The notes under the pieces are model-generated. The model was not told the DNA's origin. It did not search any database and was given only the letters and a program-made list of their open reading frames with translations. A stretch of DNA of 64,000 nt from Clostridiales bacterium (lineage in GTDB: Bacteria > Bacillota > Clostridia > Lachnospirales > Lachnospiraceae), in NCBI GenBank assembly GCA_021202015.1, contig JAJQDV010000072.1:1-64000 (forward strand). Direction: 5' to 3'. Of the stretch, positions 53,452 through 63,107 are shown piece after piece. A program made the translations under genes and the position numbers. Position 1 is the first letter of the stretch, and every line of letters starts with the position of its first letter.

Positions 53452-54294
53452 CTATTTGATCGCTTTTCCGTCTCTTCTTCTTACGATATACTTGTTCGAC
53501 TGTTTGTGTTTCTTCCTGGTCTTTAAGCCAAGCGCGGGCTTGCCCCAGGGGGTAACAGGTCCCGGACGTCCGACGGGGGATCTGCCCTCGCCGCCGCCAT
53601 GCGGATGATCGTTCGGGTTCATGACGGAACCGCGTACAGTCGGACGTACGCCCATATGACGTTTCCGGCCTGCTTTTCCGAGGTTGATCAGGTTGTGATC
53701 CGCGTTGCCGACCACACCGATGGTCGCGCGGCATTCGATCGGAACCATCCGCATCTCACCGGAGGGGAGACGCAGAGTCGCGAATCGGCCTTCTTTTGCC
53801 ATGAGCTGCGCACTCATGCCGGCCGCTCTCACGAGCTGTCCGCCCTTGCCGGGATGCATCTCCACATTGTGAATCTGTGTACCGACCGGGATATTCACCA
53901 GAGGCAGGCAGTTGCCTACATGAATCTCGGCTTCCGGTCCGTTCATGACCTGCATCCCGTCAGTCAGTCCCTGCGGTGCGATGATATAAGCTTTCTGGCC
54001 GTCCGCATAACAGATCAGCGCGATATTCGCGCTCCGGTTCGGGTCATACTCAATCCCGATGACCTTCGCCGGAACACCGTCTTTATTTCTTTTGAAATCA
54101 ATAATTCTGTATTTCTTTTTTGCACCGCCGCCATGGTGCCTTACCGTGATCTTCCCCTGATTATTTCTTCCGGAATGCTTCGGCATGGAAACGACAAGAG
54201 ACTTCTCAGGTGTCTTCTTCGTAATCTCGGAGAAATCGGAGCCCGTCATCTGCCTTCTGGAAGGGGTATAGGGGTTATATGTCTTGATTCCCAT
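53452..54294 (-). CDS. rplB: 50S ribosomal protein L2
   Basis: [25 protein letters not shown] and the conserved [36 protein letters not shown] identify L2. At 280 aa it is standard. It is essential for subunit joining and the peptidyl transferase region. Confidence 0.97.
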   Translation of the reverse strand: MGIKTYNPYTPSRRQMTGSDFSEITKKTPEKSLVVSMPKHSGRNNQGKITVRHHGGGAKKKYRIIDFKRNKDGVPAKVIGIEYDPNRSANIALICYADGQKAYIIAPQGLTDGMQVMNGPEAEIHVGNCLPLVNIPVGTQIHNVEMHPGKGGQLVRAAGMSAQLMAKEGRFATLRLPSGEMRMVPIECRATIGVVGNADHNLINLGKAGRKRHMGVRPTVRGSVMNPNDHPHGGGEGRSPVGRPGPVTPWGKPALGLKTRKKHKQSNKYIVRRRDGKAIK

Positions 54295-54340
54295 TATGAA
54301 TCTCCTTTCATATCAATATAACAACTAAGCTGCTTTCGGC

Positions 54341-54640
54341 CTATAATCCCGCGAAAAGCTCGATGTCGGCACTGTCAGCCGTCAATGTGACGATGGCCTT
54401 CTTGGTCTTTGCCGTCTTGCCGTAGGTCATGCCGCGGCGCTTTGTCTTCCCCGGAATGTTCATTGTCCTGACTTTGTCTACTTTCACACCGTCAAACATC
54501 TTCTCAACCGCTTCTTTGATCATCGTCTTATTGGATTCCGGATGAACCAGGAAGGTATATTTCTTCTCAGACATAAGGTTCATGGACTTCTCTGTCACAA
54601 CCGGTTTGAGGATGACGTCATAATACTGTATGTTTGCCAT
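54341..54640 (-). CDS. rplW: 50S ribosomal protein L23
   Basis: [44 protein letters not shown] is the L23 core, 99 aa. It is the docking site for trigger factor and SRP at the tunnel exit. Its ATG touches the rplD stop (overlap of one base). Confidence 0.97.
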   Translation of the reverse strand: MANIQYYDVILKPVVTEKSMNLMSEKKYTFLVHPESNKTMIKEAVEKMFDGVKVDKVRTMNIPGKTKRRGMTYGKTAKTKKAIVTLTADSADIELFAGL

Positions 54641-55260
54641 TACGCATATACCTCCTCGATCTTTTCTGCTCCGGCTCTGGTCGTAATCACGGTATCATAC
54701 TTCAGAATATCATACACGTTGATCGTAGATACAAGCGCGGTCCGGACATCCGGAACATTCGCCGCGGACTTCTCGATGATGAAGTCGCTGTCGTCCAGCA
54801 CAACCAGGGCTTTCGAAACCTTCAGGTTCTTTAAAACTTTTACAAAATCCTTCGTCTTGATCGCATCCAGCTTCAGCTCATCCAGAACGATAAACTTCTC
54901 ATCCTGAACCCGGCTGGTCAGCGCGGACTTTAACGCGGCTCTCTTTTCCTTTTTATTCATTTTAAAAGAGTAGTCTCTCGGCTTCGGCGCAAATACAACG
55001 CCGCCTCCCGTCCACTGCGGAGCCCGGATGGATCCCTGTCTCGCGTGGCCGGTACCCTTCTGTCTCCAGGGCTTTCTGCCGCCGCCGCGTACTTCGGACC
55101 GGGTCTTCGCACTCTGTGTGCCCTGACGCTTGTTGGCCAGCTGCCGTACAACCGCCATATGCACCAGATGTTCATTTATCTCCACACCGAAAACAGCATC
55201 ATTCAGTTCCATGGAACCGACTTCGCTGCCTTCCATATTATAAACAGATACGTTAGCCAT
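54640..55260 (-). CDS. rplD: 50S ribosomal protein L4
   Basis: The central loop [45 protein letters not shown] is diagnostic of L4, 206 aa. In Escherichia coli L4 also represses the S10 operon. A structured leader is present upstream of rpsJ here, but whether L4 binds it is not known. Confidence 0.97.
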   Translation of the reverse strand: MANVSVYNMEGSEVGSMELNDAVFGVEINEHLVHMAVVRQLANKRQGTQSAKTRSEVRGGGRKPWRQKGTGHARQGSIRAPQWTGGGVVFAPKPRDYSFKMNKKEKRAALKSALTSRVQDEKFIVLDELKLDAIKTKDFVKVLKNLKVSKALVVLDDSDFIIEKSAANVPDVRTALVSTINVYDILKYDTVITTRAGAEKIEEVYA

Positions 55261-55287
55261 CTGTATGTCCTCCTTTCTCAGATCAGG

Positions 55288-55965
55288 TTATGCCTTTACA
55301 GATTCTTTGATCGTCACTAATGATTTCTTAGGACCGGGTACGGAACCCTTGATCAAAAGCAGATTGTTCTCAGCATCCACACGAACTACCTCCAGATTCT
55401 GCACCGTAACCTGTACGGAACCCATGTGTCCGGGCATGCCCTTTCCCTTGAACACCTTGCTCGGAGAGGAGCAGGCGCCGTTGGAACCCTGATGGCGATG
55501 GAACTTCGAGCCGTGGGTCATGGGGCCTCTGTGCTGTCCGAATCTCTTGATCGCGCCCTGATAACCCTTTCCTTTGGAGATCGCGGTCGCGTCGATCTTA
55601 TCGCCCTCCGCGAAGATGTCAGCCTTGATCTCGTCCGCCGGCTTGTAATCCTCCGCATTCTCAAACTTAAACTCGCGGACATATCGCTTGCAGCTCACGC
55701 CGGCCTTTTCAAAGTGTCCCTTCTGGGGCTTGTTCACGCCATGTCTGTTCCTGATTTCCTTATTGCCCTTGGCGTCCCTGCTGACAGCCTTTTCCTTTTT
55801 GTCAACAAAACCCACCTGCACCGCACTGTAACCGTCGTTGTCAACGGTCTTGATCTGTGTCACATAACACGGACCGGCCTGCAGTACAGTAACCGGAATC
55901 AATACTCCGTCCGGATCAAAGATCTGGGTCATCCCGATCTTAGTAGCCAAAATCGCTTTCTTCAT
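55288..55965 (-). CDS. rplC: 50S ribosomal protein L3
   Basis: [40 protein letters not shown] and the loop [42 protein letters not shown] identify L3, 225 aa. The gap to rpsJ is 108 bases and contains three short hairpins. Confidence 0.97.
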   Translation of the reverse strand: MKKAILATKIGMTQIFDPDGVLIPVTVLQAGPCYVTQIKTVDNDGYSAVQVGFVDKKEKAVSRDAKGNKEIRNRHGVNKPQKGHFEKAGVSCKRYVREFKFENAEDYKPADEIKADIFAEGDKIDATAISKGKGYQGAIKRFGQHRGPMTHGSKFHRHQGSNGACSSPSKVFKGKGMPGHMGSVQVTVQNLEVVRVDAENNLLLIKGSVPGPKKSLVTIKESVKA

Positions 55966-56073
55966 TCTTTTTACCTCCTGTTTTTCCTACAGCGGAGCGC
56001 TCACGCGCTCATTCTAGAAGCAGGATTGCTTCCATTACTTAAGCAATAAACTCCGTTTTCGCACGGCTCATTG

Positions 56074-56385
56074 CTATTTCATCTTGATGTCAATGCTCAC
56101 ACCCGCAGGCATCTCCAGTCTGCTCAGCGCATCAACTGTTTTCTGGGTCGGAGCAATGATGTCGATGAGTCTCTTGTGGGTTCTCTGCTCGAACTGCTCA
56201 CGGGAATCCTTGTACTTGTGAACGGCTCTGATGATCGTTACAACTTCCTTTTTCGTGGGAAGGGGTACCGGTCCGCTCACCTGGGATCCGTTTTTCTTTA
56301 CAGTTTCGATGATTTTCTTCGCGGATGCATCCACCATCTCGTGGTCATACGCCTTCAGAATGATTCTCATGACCTGATTTGCCAT
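56074..56385 (-). CDS. rpsJ: 30S ribosomal protein S10
   Basis: [48 protein letters not shown] is S10, 103 aa. It also serves in transcription as NusE. It is the first gene of the S10 cluster, behind a 250-base structured leader and the promoter at 56640-56668. Confidence 0.97.
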   Translation of the reverse strand: MANQVMRIILKAYDHEMVDASAKKIIETVKKNGSQVSGPVPLPTKKEVVTIIRAVHKYKDSREQFEQRTHKRLIDIIAPTQKTVDALSRLEMPAGVSIDIKMK

Positions 56386-56422
56386 AAAAAAAGTCGCCTC
56401 CTTTTCGCACTTTTGATTCAGT

Positions 56423-56517
56423 ACGACAAGCGGTGACTGTACACTCCCCCGTGTGTTTCATCTGATCCCCACACGGCATTCGGCCTCTCGGCTTCCTTTC
56501 GTACAGTGACTTGTCGT
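56423..56517 (-). promoter_or_regulatory. Structured 5' leader of the S10 operon
   Basis: The minus strand has ACGACAAGTCACTGTAC pairing with GTACAGTCACCGCTTGTCGT across the whole element, with a two-base bulge. Inside, CCGTGTG (56449-56455) pairs with CACACGG (56470-56476) and GCCGAGAGGC forms another hairpin. This resembles ribosomal-protein leaders that bind a regulatory protein such as L4, but the binding partner is inference. Confidence 0.6.
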
Positions 56518-56639
56518 CAGTTTCCTAACATGACATTCGCTCCACGGAAAAACCTGCCACTGGGAATCCGCCGTATTTGAGACGATTCCGCGGGGCAGCA
56601 ACCTCACGCTTCTCAGCTATCAATGTCACAGCGTTGATA

Positions 56640-56668
56640 ATTATACGGGATTGGGGGAATGATTGCAA
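56640..56668 (-). promoter_or_regulatory. Main promoter of the S10-spc-alpha cluster
   Basis: TTGCAA (56663-56668) and TATAAT (56640-56645) are exactly 17 bases apart on the minus strand. Transcription would start near 56633 and give a leader of about 250 nt before rpsJ. Confidence 0.85.
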
Positions 56669-56839
56669 GCATTTTTTTCCCGGAATGTTATTTTTCGAAA
56701 AAATATTTTGTATTTTTTTAAGTACAATCCGTTTTCGGAATGACATTGACGGCAAAAACATCTTTGCATTATAATTGGGATTACAGTATCCGGGCTTTTG
56801 ACCCCGGTATCATCATAATGACAAAGGCGGAAGGAATCT

Positions 56840-57703
56840 ATGTGGATCGCGGACAACTGGAAAGATTATGAAGTCATTGACTGCTCAAACGGAGAGAAGC
56901 TGGAGCGCTGGGGAAGCTGCATTCTGGTGCGCCCCGATCCGCAGGTGATCTGGGATACCCCGAAGACCCATCCGGGCTGGAAAAAAAGAAATGCGCACTA
57001 CCACCGCAGCAGCAGAGGCGGCGGGGAGTGGGAGTTTTTCGATCTGCCCGAGCAGTGGACGATCCGCTATTCTCATCTGAACCTGACATTTCACCTGAAG
57101 CCGTTTCGCTTCAAACACACCGGCCTCTTCCCGGAGCAGGCCGCCAACTGGGACTGGTTTTCGGAGAAAATAAAAAAAGCCGGACGGCCGGTCAGAGTCC
57201 TGAACCTTTTCGCCTACACCGGCGGAGCCACACTGGCCGCGGCGGCGGCGGGCGCACACGTCACGCATGTGGACGCCGCAAAGGGCATGGTTCAGTGGGC
57301 GAAAGAGAACGCTGCAGCCTCCGGCCTGGGCGACGCGCCGATCCGCTGGCTGGTGGACGACTGTGTGAAATTCACGGAACGGGAGATCCGGCGCGGAAAT
57401 ACCTACGACGCGATCATCATGGATCCTCCCTCCTACGGTCGGGGACCGAAGGGCGAGGTCTGGAAGATCGAGGACGCGATTCATCCGCTGGTGCAGATGT
57501 GCACGCGGATTTTATCAGATCAGCCGCTTTTCTTCCTTATTAATTCATACACGACCGGGCTGCAGCCCGCCGTGCTCGCCTACCTGCTCGGCACGGAGAT
57601 GAAACGGTACGGCGGCCGGATCACCGCGGAGGAAATCGGTCTGCCGGTATCGATAAGCGGTCTCGTGCTGCCCTGCGGGGCTTCCGGGCGGTGGGAGAGC
57701 TAA
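56840..57703 (+). CDS. Class I SAM-dependent methyltransferase, RlmI/RlmK-like
   Basis: The SAM-binding motif LNLFAYTGGATLAAAAAGAHVTHVDAAKGMVQWAKENA is at about residues 115-155. The catalytic loop MDPPSYGRG follows near residue 195. This DPPSY motif is typical of rRNA methyltransferases of the RlmI/RlmK group. The protein (287 aa) lacks an N-terminal PUA domain and instead starts with a beta-rich segment (GEKLERWGSCILVRPDPQVIW). The target nucleotide is unknown. It is divergent from the S10 operon. Confidence 0.85.
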   Translation: MWIADNWKDYEVIDCSNGEKLERWGSCILVRPDPQVIWDTPKTHPGWKKRNAHYHRSSRGGGEWEFFDLPEQWTIRYSHLNLTFHLKPFRFKHTGLFPEQAANWDWFSEKIKKAGRPVRVLNLFAYTGGATLAAAAAGAHVTHVDAAKGMVQWAKENAAASGLGDAPIRWLVDDCVKFTEREIRRGNTYDAIIMDPPSYGRGPKGEVWKIEDAIHPLVQMCTRILSDQPLFFLINSYTTGLQPAVLAYLLGTEMKRYGGRITAEEIGLPVSISGLVLPCGASGRWES

Positions 57704-57709
57704 AATCCG

Positions 57710-58060
57710 TCACTCCCCGCGCAGCGTCTTCCGATACTCCATCGGACTGACGGAATAAATCTGCTTAAAGGCGTCCATGTCGTCCGTCGCGAACGCCACA
57801 TGCTTCGTGCCGACGGTCTGAAGATCCGTGTTCGGCGTCAGGCGGTCCTCCGGGATCTGCTTCGGCTCGTCATACTCAAACAACTCGATCTGATAACCAT
57901 CCTTCTCGATAAAGCAGGTCTTCGCTTTCAGCGGAAGACAGTAACCGTCGTCCTTCACCAGTTCAAATCCGAGATTCCTTTTGTACCACTCCAGCGACTC
58001 CTGCATATTGTAAACGCTGATGCCGGTGTGGAGTACCTTTGTCACATTGCCCGCTGCCAT
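57710..58060 (-). pseudogene. Truncated VOC/glyoxalase protein with an AraC-like tail
   Basis: Residues 1-98 form a VOC first module and the start of the second (VLHTGISVYNMQESLEWYKRNLGFELV...GTKHVAFATDDMDAF). The expected rest of the second module is missing. In its place the protein ends KQIYSVSPMEYRKTLRGE, which reads like the final helix of an AraC-family DNA-binding domain (F+xxxGxSPxEYR). This looks like a deletion joining two genes. Start ATG 58060 has a GGAGAAGG-type site. The chimera is probably non-functional, although it could still be expressed. Confidence 0.65.
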
Positions 58061-58343
58061 GTCAATACCTTCTCCTTTCCGTTTTCCTGCTAATCTGTGC
58101 AGAGGGAACAGACGATACCGACAAAAAACTGCCGGCTCTCGCCATACTGCCCACATTCATCTGTATCATAGAAAAGTATATCACTTCTCCGTTCCCGTCA
58201 ACATGACAATTTATGTGAAAAGCAGGACGTTTTTTGTCTTTTTACAATAGAACAGAATTTGCAGGGAATAAATGTATTTGCCAACATTTTTTACAACGAA
58301 AAAATGTGACATCAATACACTTTTTGCAACGAATAATGTTTTT

Positions 58344-59291
58344 TCATAGCATTCGCTTCTTCCACAGAATAATCAGCGTCAGGATACAGGCTCCGACAAT
58401 GATAAAACAGATGATACTGAACCCGTACGGCGTCGTGGACAACGGCATCCATTTCCCGTCCACGTTCATCCCGTAAATACCGGAAATAATTGTCGGTATA
58501 GCCATCACCAGCGTGATGGACGTCAGGTATTTCATGACATTGTTCAGGCGGTTGTTGATGACCGACGACAGCAGCTCCCGGGTACCGTTGATGATATCCC
58601 GGTAAATCGCGGTCATCTCGATTGCCTGCTTATTCTCAATAATGACGTCGTCCAGAAGCTCCGTATCCTCCGGATACTGCTCCAGCCTTTTGTAACGGGT
58701 GAGGCGGTCCAGAACCACGCCGTTCGCACGCAGGGAGGTGGCGAAGTATACCAGTGTGGACTCCAGATTGTGGAGATCGACCAGATCGACATCCTCCGTA
58801 TTCTCCCCGACATTTTCCTCGATCGCTTTTCTCCTCCGGTCGACCATGCGTAGCCTGCTCTGGTAGGTCGTCGCGGTGTAGAACAGAATCTGATAGACAA
58901 AACGCATCTTTTTCTTCGTGGAAAACTCCTTGACCCGGTTCCGGACAAAATGCTGCAGTATGGGCGTCTCCTCCGTGCACACCGTGATAATGCAGTCCCC
59001 GGCCAGAATGATGCCGAGCGGAATCGTTGTAAAATTCCGCCGGGCGGAAGCGCCGCCTTCCTCATCGGCGGGGATATCCACAAGGATCAGGGTATAGCCG
59101 TCCTCCAGCTCGATACGGGAGCTCTCCTCCTCATCCAGCGCGGCCCGCACGTCCGCGATATCAACATCAAAACGCTCAGCCACCTGCTGGCACTCCTCCA
59201 TCGAAGGATCTGTCAGCCGGATCCAGGAACCGGGCTGTATAAAATTCACCTCACAGATCTCACCGTGAAAGGTTCTGTATGTAGTAAACAT
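58344..59291 (-). CDS. CorA-family divalent metal transporter
   Basis: The 315-residue protein has a soluble N-terminal domain and two C-terminal membrane helices. The selectivity motif YGMNVDG lies between them (in IISGIYGMNVDGKWMPL). It probably imports magnesium as a pentamer; related proteins carry cobalt or zinc, so the exact metal is uncertain. GAGGGGGGA precedes the start. The 187 bases after it contain an ACATTTTTT/AAAAAATGT hairpin. Confidence 0.92.
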   Translation of the reverse strand: MFTTYRTFHGEICEVNFIQPGSWIRLTDPSMEECQQVAERFDVDIADVRAALDEEESSRIELEDGYTLILVDIPADEEGGASARRNFTTIPLGIILAGDCIITVCTEETPILQHFVRNRVKEFSTKKKMRFVYQILFYTATTYQSRLRMVDRRRKAIEENVGENTEDVDLVDLHNLESTLVYFATSLRANGVVLDRLTRYKRLEQYPEDTELLDDVIIENKQAIEMTAIYRDIINGTRELLSSVINNRLNNVMKYLTSITLVMAIPTIISGIYGMNVDGKWMPLSTTPYGFSIICFIIVGACILTLIILWKKRML

Positions 59292-59430
59292 GTTCCATCC
59301 CCCCTCGGGCTGCCACGCATCCGTGATTCATGGCAGTAATTCTCCACTCTGTCCGGTCGTTCGCCCTGTATCAGATGACAGAAAACCAGCCCCTTCGGAA
59401 AGACAGATCCAAAGGGGATTCTTTATAATA

Positions 59431-59519
59431 TGCACAGGGGCGCGCGAGGAAATTTTGCGGCAGGGCCGCACGCGCCCCGCGCGGCGAGTATGAGGCAAAA
59501 GCCGCCTCCTGCTCGATTA
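59431..59519 (+). repeat. Dispersed two-hairpin element, copy 3
   Basis: Outer stem GGGGCGCG/CGCGCCCC, inner GCGGC-AGG-GCCGC, second hairpin GAGGC/GCCTC inside CGAG/CTCG. It fills the middle of the 328-bp gap between the M20 peptidase and corA genes. The remainder of that gap (59292-59430, 59520-59619) shows nothing I can assign. Confidence 0.9.
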
Positions 59520-59619
59520 TATCAGGCAATCCTGTTTTTCTTTGTGCCGTTTCTTATGTTACCACATTGCAGGCGTAAAGTCAGCAAAAAAATTATTACA
59601 TTTTATTTGCTGTAAAAAA

Positions 59620-60789
59620 TCAGCCCGTTTTTTGCAAAACAGATATCTCAGCAGACGGTTCCTGCCTTCTCATTTCAGCCGTTATGAGTTTCGCCACCAG
59701 CCTTGCCCCGTTTACCATATCTTCGGGGAATGTGTATTCCTCCTTTGAATGAACCTGATACATACCGCATGAAAGGACGATTCCATGGATTCCGTTTTTT
59801 GCAAAATTGTTATTATCGCTCCCGCCGAAGGTTCTCCGCAGTTCACAGGGAATCTCCAGCTCACGGCACGCCGCAGCAAACCTCCGCACAACGGGATCCG
59901 TCTCTTCAATCTTATAGGTCTCCATCTGAATCTCCGTGTCGATCGATACCCCCGCTCCGGCCTCGTCCGCCGCCTCTCTCGCCGTCCGTGTGATATCATC
60001 CAGCGTCCGCAATGCCTTCTGATGATCGAAGCTTCTCACCTCTCCCCTGCAAATGCAGGACTCCGGTACGATATTTGTAGATCCTCCTCCCGCGATCTGA
60101 CCGACATTCATCACGGTCTCTTTGTCCAGATGTCCCATCCGCAGCCTTCTGATAATCCCACACATCACGCGGATCGCGTGAATCCCCCGCTCCGGTTCAA
60201 AGCCCGCGTGCGCAGCCTTTCCGGTCACTGTAATCTGAAACGTCGCCAGCGTCGGCGCCTGCAGGGCCGCGCTCCCGACGGCACCGCTCATATCGAGGAC
60301 ATACGCCTCCTTCGCCTTCACCTGAGAGAAATCAAAGACCGCCGATCCTCGAAGATGCAACTCCTCGCCGATGGAAAACAGCACCTCAATATCCCGGTGC
60401 AAAAGACCCGCCTCCCGCACGCACCGGATCCCCTCCAGAATCTCAATGATCCCGCAGACGTCATCCGCGCCCAGAACGGTCTCTCCTGCGGATTCTATCC
60501 GGCCGTCTTCTTTCAAAACTGCCTGTTTCCCCACGCCAGGCTGAACGGTATCCATATGCGCAGACAACAGAATAGGCGGTCCCGGCAGCTGTCCCTTCAG
60601 ACAGCCATAGAGATTGCCCGCATTGCCGTTGTAATGTCTGCCGGCATCATCCTCACGCACTTCAAAGCCCAACGTTCGCAGTTTTTCTGTCAGGCGATCC
60701 GCCATCTGCCGTTCACAAAAGCTGACGGAATCGATTGCGGTCAGCTCCGTAAATTCATTGTATATTCTCTCTCCGGATGAACATCTCAT
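59620..60789 (-). CDS. M20-family metallopeptidase, PepT-like
   Basis: This is probably a di- or tripeptide aminopeptidase. The two-zinc site is seen in SAHMDTV, LGADDVCG and GEELHLRG, and the late VHSKEEY supplies a histidine. The middle of the protein is the dimerisation domain (VTGKAAHAGFEPERGIHA). At 389 aa it is close to PepT in length. No signal peptide is present. The start has no strong ribosome site visible; M1 is the only in-frame ATG nearby. Confidence 0.87.
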   Translation of the reverse strand: MRCSSGERIYNEFTELTAIDSVSFCERQMADRLTEKLRTLGFEVREDDAGRHYNGNAGNLYGCLKGQLPGPPILLSAHMDTVQPGVGKQAVLKEDGRIESAGETVLGADDVCGIIEILEGIRCVREAGLLHRDIEVLFSIGEELHLRGSAVFDFSQVKAKEAYVLDMSGAVGSAALQAPTLATFQITVTGKAAHAGFEPERGIHAIRVMCGIIRRLRMGHLDKETVMNVGQIAGGGSTNIVPESCICRGEVRSFDHQKALRTLDDITRTAREAADEAGAGVSIDTEIQMETYKIEETDPVVRRFAAACRELEIPCELRRTFGGSDNNNFAKNGIHGIVLSCGMYQVHSKEEYTFPEDMVNGARLVAKLITAEMRRQEPSAEISVLQKTG

Positions 60790-60918
60790 GTCAATGGCTC
60801 CTCTTTTTTAAACGTTCAGAATATCTGTCTGATTTTCAGATGTACGCTTCAAACTTTTTTGCATAAATTTACTCACATGCCCTCCGCGCTTCTCTTTCTG
60901 AGCGATTTTGAGCAGATG

Positions 60919-61401
60919 TCACTTTGTCAGATCCGCGAACTCCGCCTGCGCCGCCCGCGCCAGATCTCCCGGCGCCAGCTCGATCTGGGAACCGATCCGA
61001 CCGCCGCTGACAATGATCGTCGGCTGCTTCTGTGCGGAGCTGTCGATCCGCGTCACATACTGCTTTTTCATCCCGACCGCCGTGCAGCCGCCGCGGATAT
61101 ATCCGGTGATCCTGTTGATGTCCTTCACATGGATCATTTCCACATTTTTCTCGCCGACGACCCGGGCCGCCTTTTTCAGATCCAGTTCCTGTGCAATGGG
61201 TATCACAAACACAAAATAATTCCTGCTGTTTCCCACCGTCACCAGTGTCTTATACACTTTCTCATGCGGAAGCTTCAGACTGTCCGCGATCTGCAGACCG
61301 TCCACAAACTCTTCGCATTCGTAGGTATAATGCTGAAACGGAATCTTCATGGACTCCAGGATCCGCATCGCATTTGTCTTGATTTCCTTCTGTTTCGCCA
61401 T
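60919..61401 (-). CDS. ybaK: Cys-tRNA(Pro) deacylase, YbaK/EbsC family
   Basis: The 160-residue protein matches YbaK: TNAMRILESMKIPFQHYTYE, LPHEKVYKTLVTVG, VIPIAQELDLKKAARVVGEKNVEMI and GYIRGGCTAVGMKKQY. It hydrolyses cysteine mischarged on tRNA-Pro. The conserved glycine-rich GGCT and the Lys of EKVYKTL are present. It lies between the M20 peptidase and the small hydrolase on the same strand. Confidence 0.9.
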   Translation of the reverse strand: MAKQKEIKTNAMRILESMKIPFQHYTYECEEFVDGLQIADSLKLPHEKVYKTLVTVGNSRNYFVFVIPIAQELDLKKAARVVGEKNVEMIHVKDINRITGYIRGGCTAVGMKKQYVTRIDSSAQKQPTIIVSGGRIGSQIELAPGDLARAAQAEFADLTK

Positions 61402-61429
61402 TTCTCACCCGATTTTCCTCATATTTTCA

Positions 61430-61996
61430 TCACCGAAACGTCCGTCCGTTCCCGATATATTCTTCCGTTTTATCCATGATCAGCTGCAGATTCCTCAAAT
61501 CCGTCTTTACATCGCCGGTCTCCAGAGAATGATTCGCATTTTCCGTGACAAAAACCGGCAGGTCCTTCTTTTCACATGCGTCCAGAAGCACTTTCGTCTC
61601 AATCCACGGATCCGCCGTGCCGTGAAAAACGATGCCTGAACGATTTTTCATGAACTGAAACGAATCCGCGATCGGCGTAAAGTAAAGATTCCCTGTTTTG
61701 AGATGGTGTGTCTGCGCATATGCCGCAGCCACGGTCGTCCCGATACTTTTGGAAATGAACAGAATCTCCTCACATGATGTAAAATCAACGCCCTTCAGGA
61801 TTTCCTCGGTCTGAGCCAGAGCCGCAAGAAAACAGGTCTGCATTTTTTTCCTGTCTCCCTTTACGCCGGAAGGAAAATCCCCGTACTGTACTTCCAGGAT
61901 CTCATATCCAAGACACTTTGCCGTTTTTTTGCTATAGTAGAGCAGCGGTTTATCCGCATGATAACCGATGCCCGGAAACACAACTGCAATCTTCAT
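61430..61996 (-). CDS. Small alpha/beta hydrolase
   Basis: From ATG 61996 (MKIAVVFPGIGYHADKPLLYY) the protein is 188 aa. The likely triad is Ser in ISKSIGTTVAA, Asp in HGTADPWIE and His in ENANHSLET, the order of a lid-less alpha/beta hydrolase. The nucleophile elbow SKSIGT deviates from GxSxG at the first position. The substrate is unknown. The ORF track start at 62020 is less likely. Confidence 0.82.
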   Translation of the reverse strand: MKIAVVFPGIGYHADKPLLYYSKKTAKCLGYEILEVQYGDFPSGVKGDRKKMQTCFLAALAQTEEILKGVDFTSCEEILFISKSIGTTVAAAYAQTHHLKTGNLYFTPIADSFQFMKNRSGIVFHGTADPWIETKVLLDACEKKDLPVFVTENANHSLETGDVKTDLRNLQLIMDKTEEYIGNGRTFR

Positions 61997-62097
61997 GCCA
62001 CCGATTCTCCTTCTGATCAAAAAATCATTTTTTACAAATTATACCCGTATTTCCCTTCCCCTGCAAGCAGAACCTCCATTTCCCAATGCAATCTGAA

Positions 62098-62188
62098 ATC
62101 GAGTAGGAGGCGGTTTTTTTGCCTCATACTCGCCGCGCGGGCTGCGTGCGGCTCAGCCGCATAATTTCCGTACGCAGCCCTGCGCAAA
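62098..62188 (-). repeat. Dispersed two-hairpin element, copy 6
   Basis: On the minus strand the outer stem is GGGCTGCGT/ACGCAGCCC, the inner GCGGC-TGA-GCCGC, and the second hairpin has AGGC/GCCT within CGAGTA/TACTCG. It is one of the best preserved copies. The rest of the 319-bp gap between 61997 and 62315 shows only a CCGGA/TCCGG hairpin (62200-62240). Confidence 0.9.
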
Positions 62189-62315
62189 CAAAAAAACCTC
62201 CGGACCGATGCTGTTATCACACATTGATCCGGAGATTCTTTCATTCAGAAATTACTTCTGATTCTTTCATTTGTTTCCATGCCTTCAAAATAACCCGTTG
62301 GCATACCGAAAACCG

Positions 62316-62915
62316 TTATACCAGCGCCGCAATCGCGGCCACCGCATCATCCATGTTAATATTCGACATATTGATGCACAGATCATAGCATTCTTTGTCG
62401 CCCCACTTCTGCCCGGAGAAAAACATGTAATACTGGGACCTCTGTCTGTCAAGAGACTGAATCTTTTTCTTAATCTCCTTCGTATTCAAAGCCTCTTCCT
62501 CACCCTGATTTCCCAGGCACCGCTTGATCTTATAATCCATATCCGCATAGACAAAGACCCGCAACGGCTGTTTCTCGCTCAGAATATAATCCGCGCAGCG
62601 TCCGACGATCACGCAGTCGGACTTCTCCGCCATATCCTTCAGGATGTTGCACTGCTCCCGGAAGATCATCTGGTTCTGATCGTCGATCGGATTCGTCATC
62701 ATCTGAAAGCTGCTGCCGGTATGAATCGGAAACATCGAAAACGGCCGTTTCTCCACAATGCTGTTTACATATTCCTCAGACAATTTTGTCTTGTCCGCGA
62801 TCGCCTGCACAATCTCTTTATCATAATAAGCGTATCCCAGTTTTTTTGCCAGGCATCGACCCAACTCACGTCCCCCACTGCCGAACTCACGGCTGATCGT
62901 GATAATTTTACTCAT
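62316..62915 (-). CDS. Cytidylate kinase-like protein
   Basis: The P-loop region is ISREFGSGGRELGRCLAKKLGYAYYDKEIV, the opening of the cytidylate-kinase-like group rather than classical Cmk. The protein is 199 aa from ATG 62915 (MSKIITISREFG), with AAGGAG upstream. VIVGRCADYIL and the arginine-containing LID segment (RQRSQYYMFFSGQKWGD) fit nucleotide kinases. The true substrate is uncertain; such proteins occur widely in Lachnospiraceae. Confidence 0.85.
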   Translation of the reverse strand: MSKIITISREFGSGGRELGRCLAKKLGYAYYDKEIVQAIADKTKLSEEYVNSIVEKRPFSMFPIHTGSSFQMMTNPIDDQNQMIFREQCNILKDMAEKSDCVIVGRCADYILSEKQPLRVFVYADMDYKIKRCLGNQGEEEALNTKEIKKKIQSLDRQRSQYYMFFSGQKWGDKECYDLCINMSNINMDDAVAAIAALV

Positions 62916-63107
62916 GAAATCCCACTCCTTTCTGAAATTATTTTCTGATAATTTTATGATATCACTTTCTTTTGTCCGACGCAATATGATATCTCAAAAC
63001 AATTATTCGAAAACAAAATAAACGTATCCCAGAAGTATTCCCTTTGTTTTCGTCATCCCGCAGTTATGCGGGTATATGACGTAAGGAACCGGCGCAAAAG
63101 TATGTAT

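Noticed and set aside
59430-59615. Small ORFs in the repeat elements (MRQKPPPAR-type peptides)
   Set aside because: They arise because the element has an open frame; the changes between copies preserve stems, not codons.
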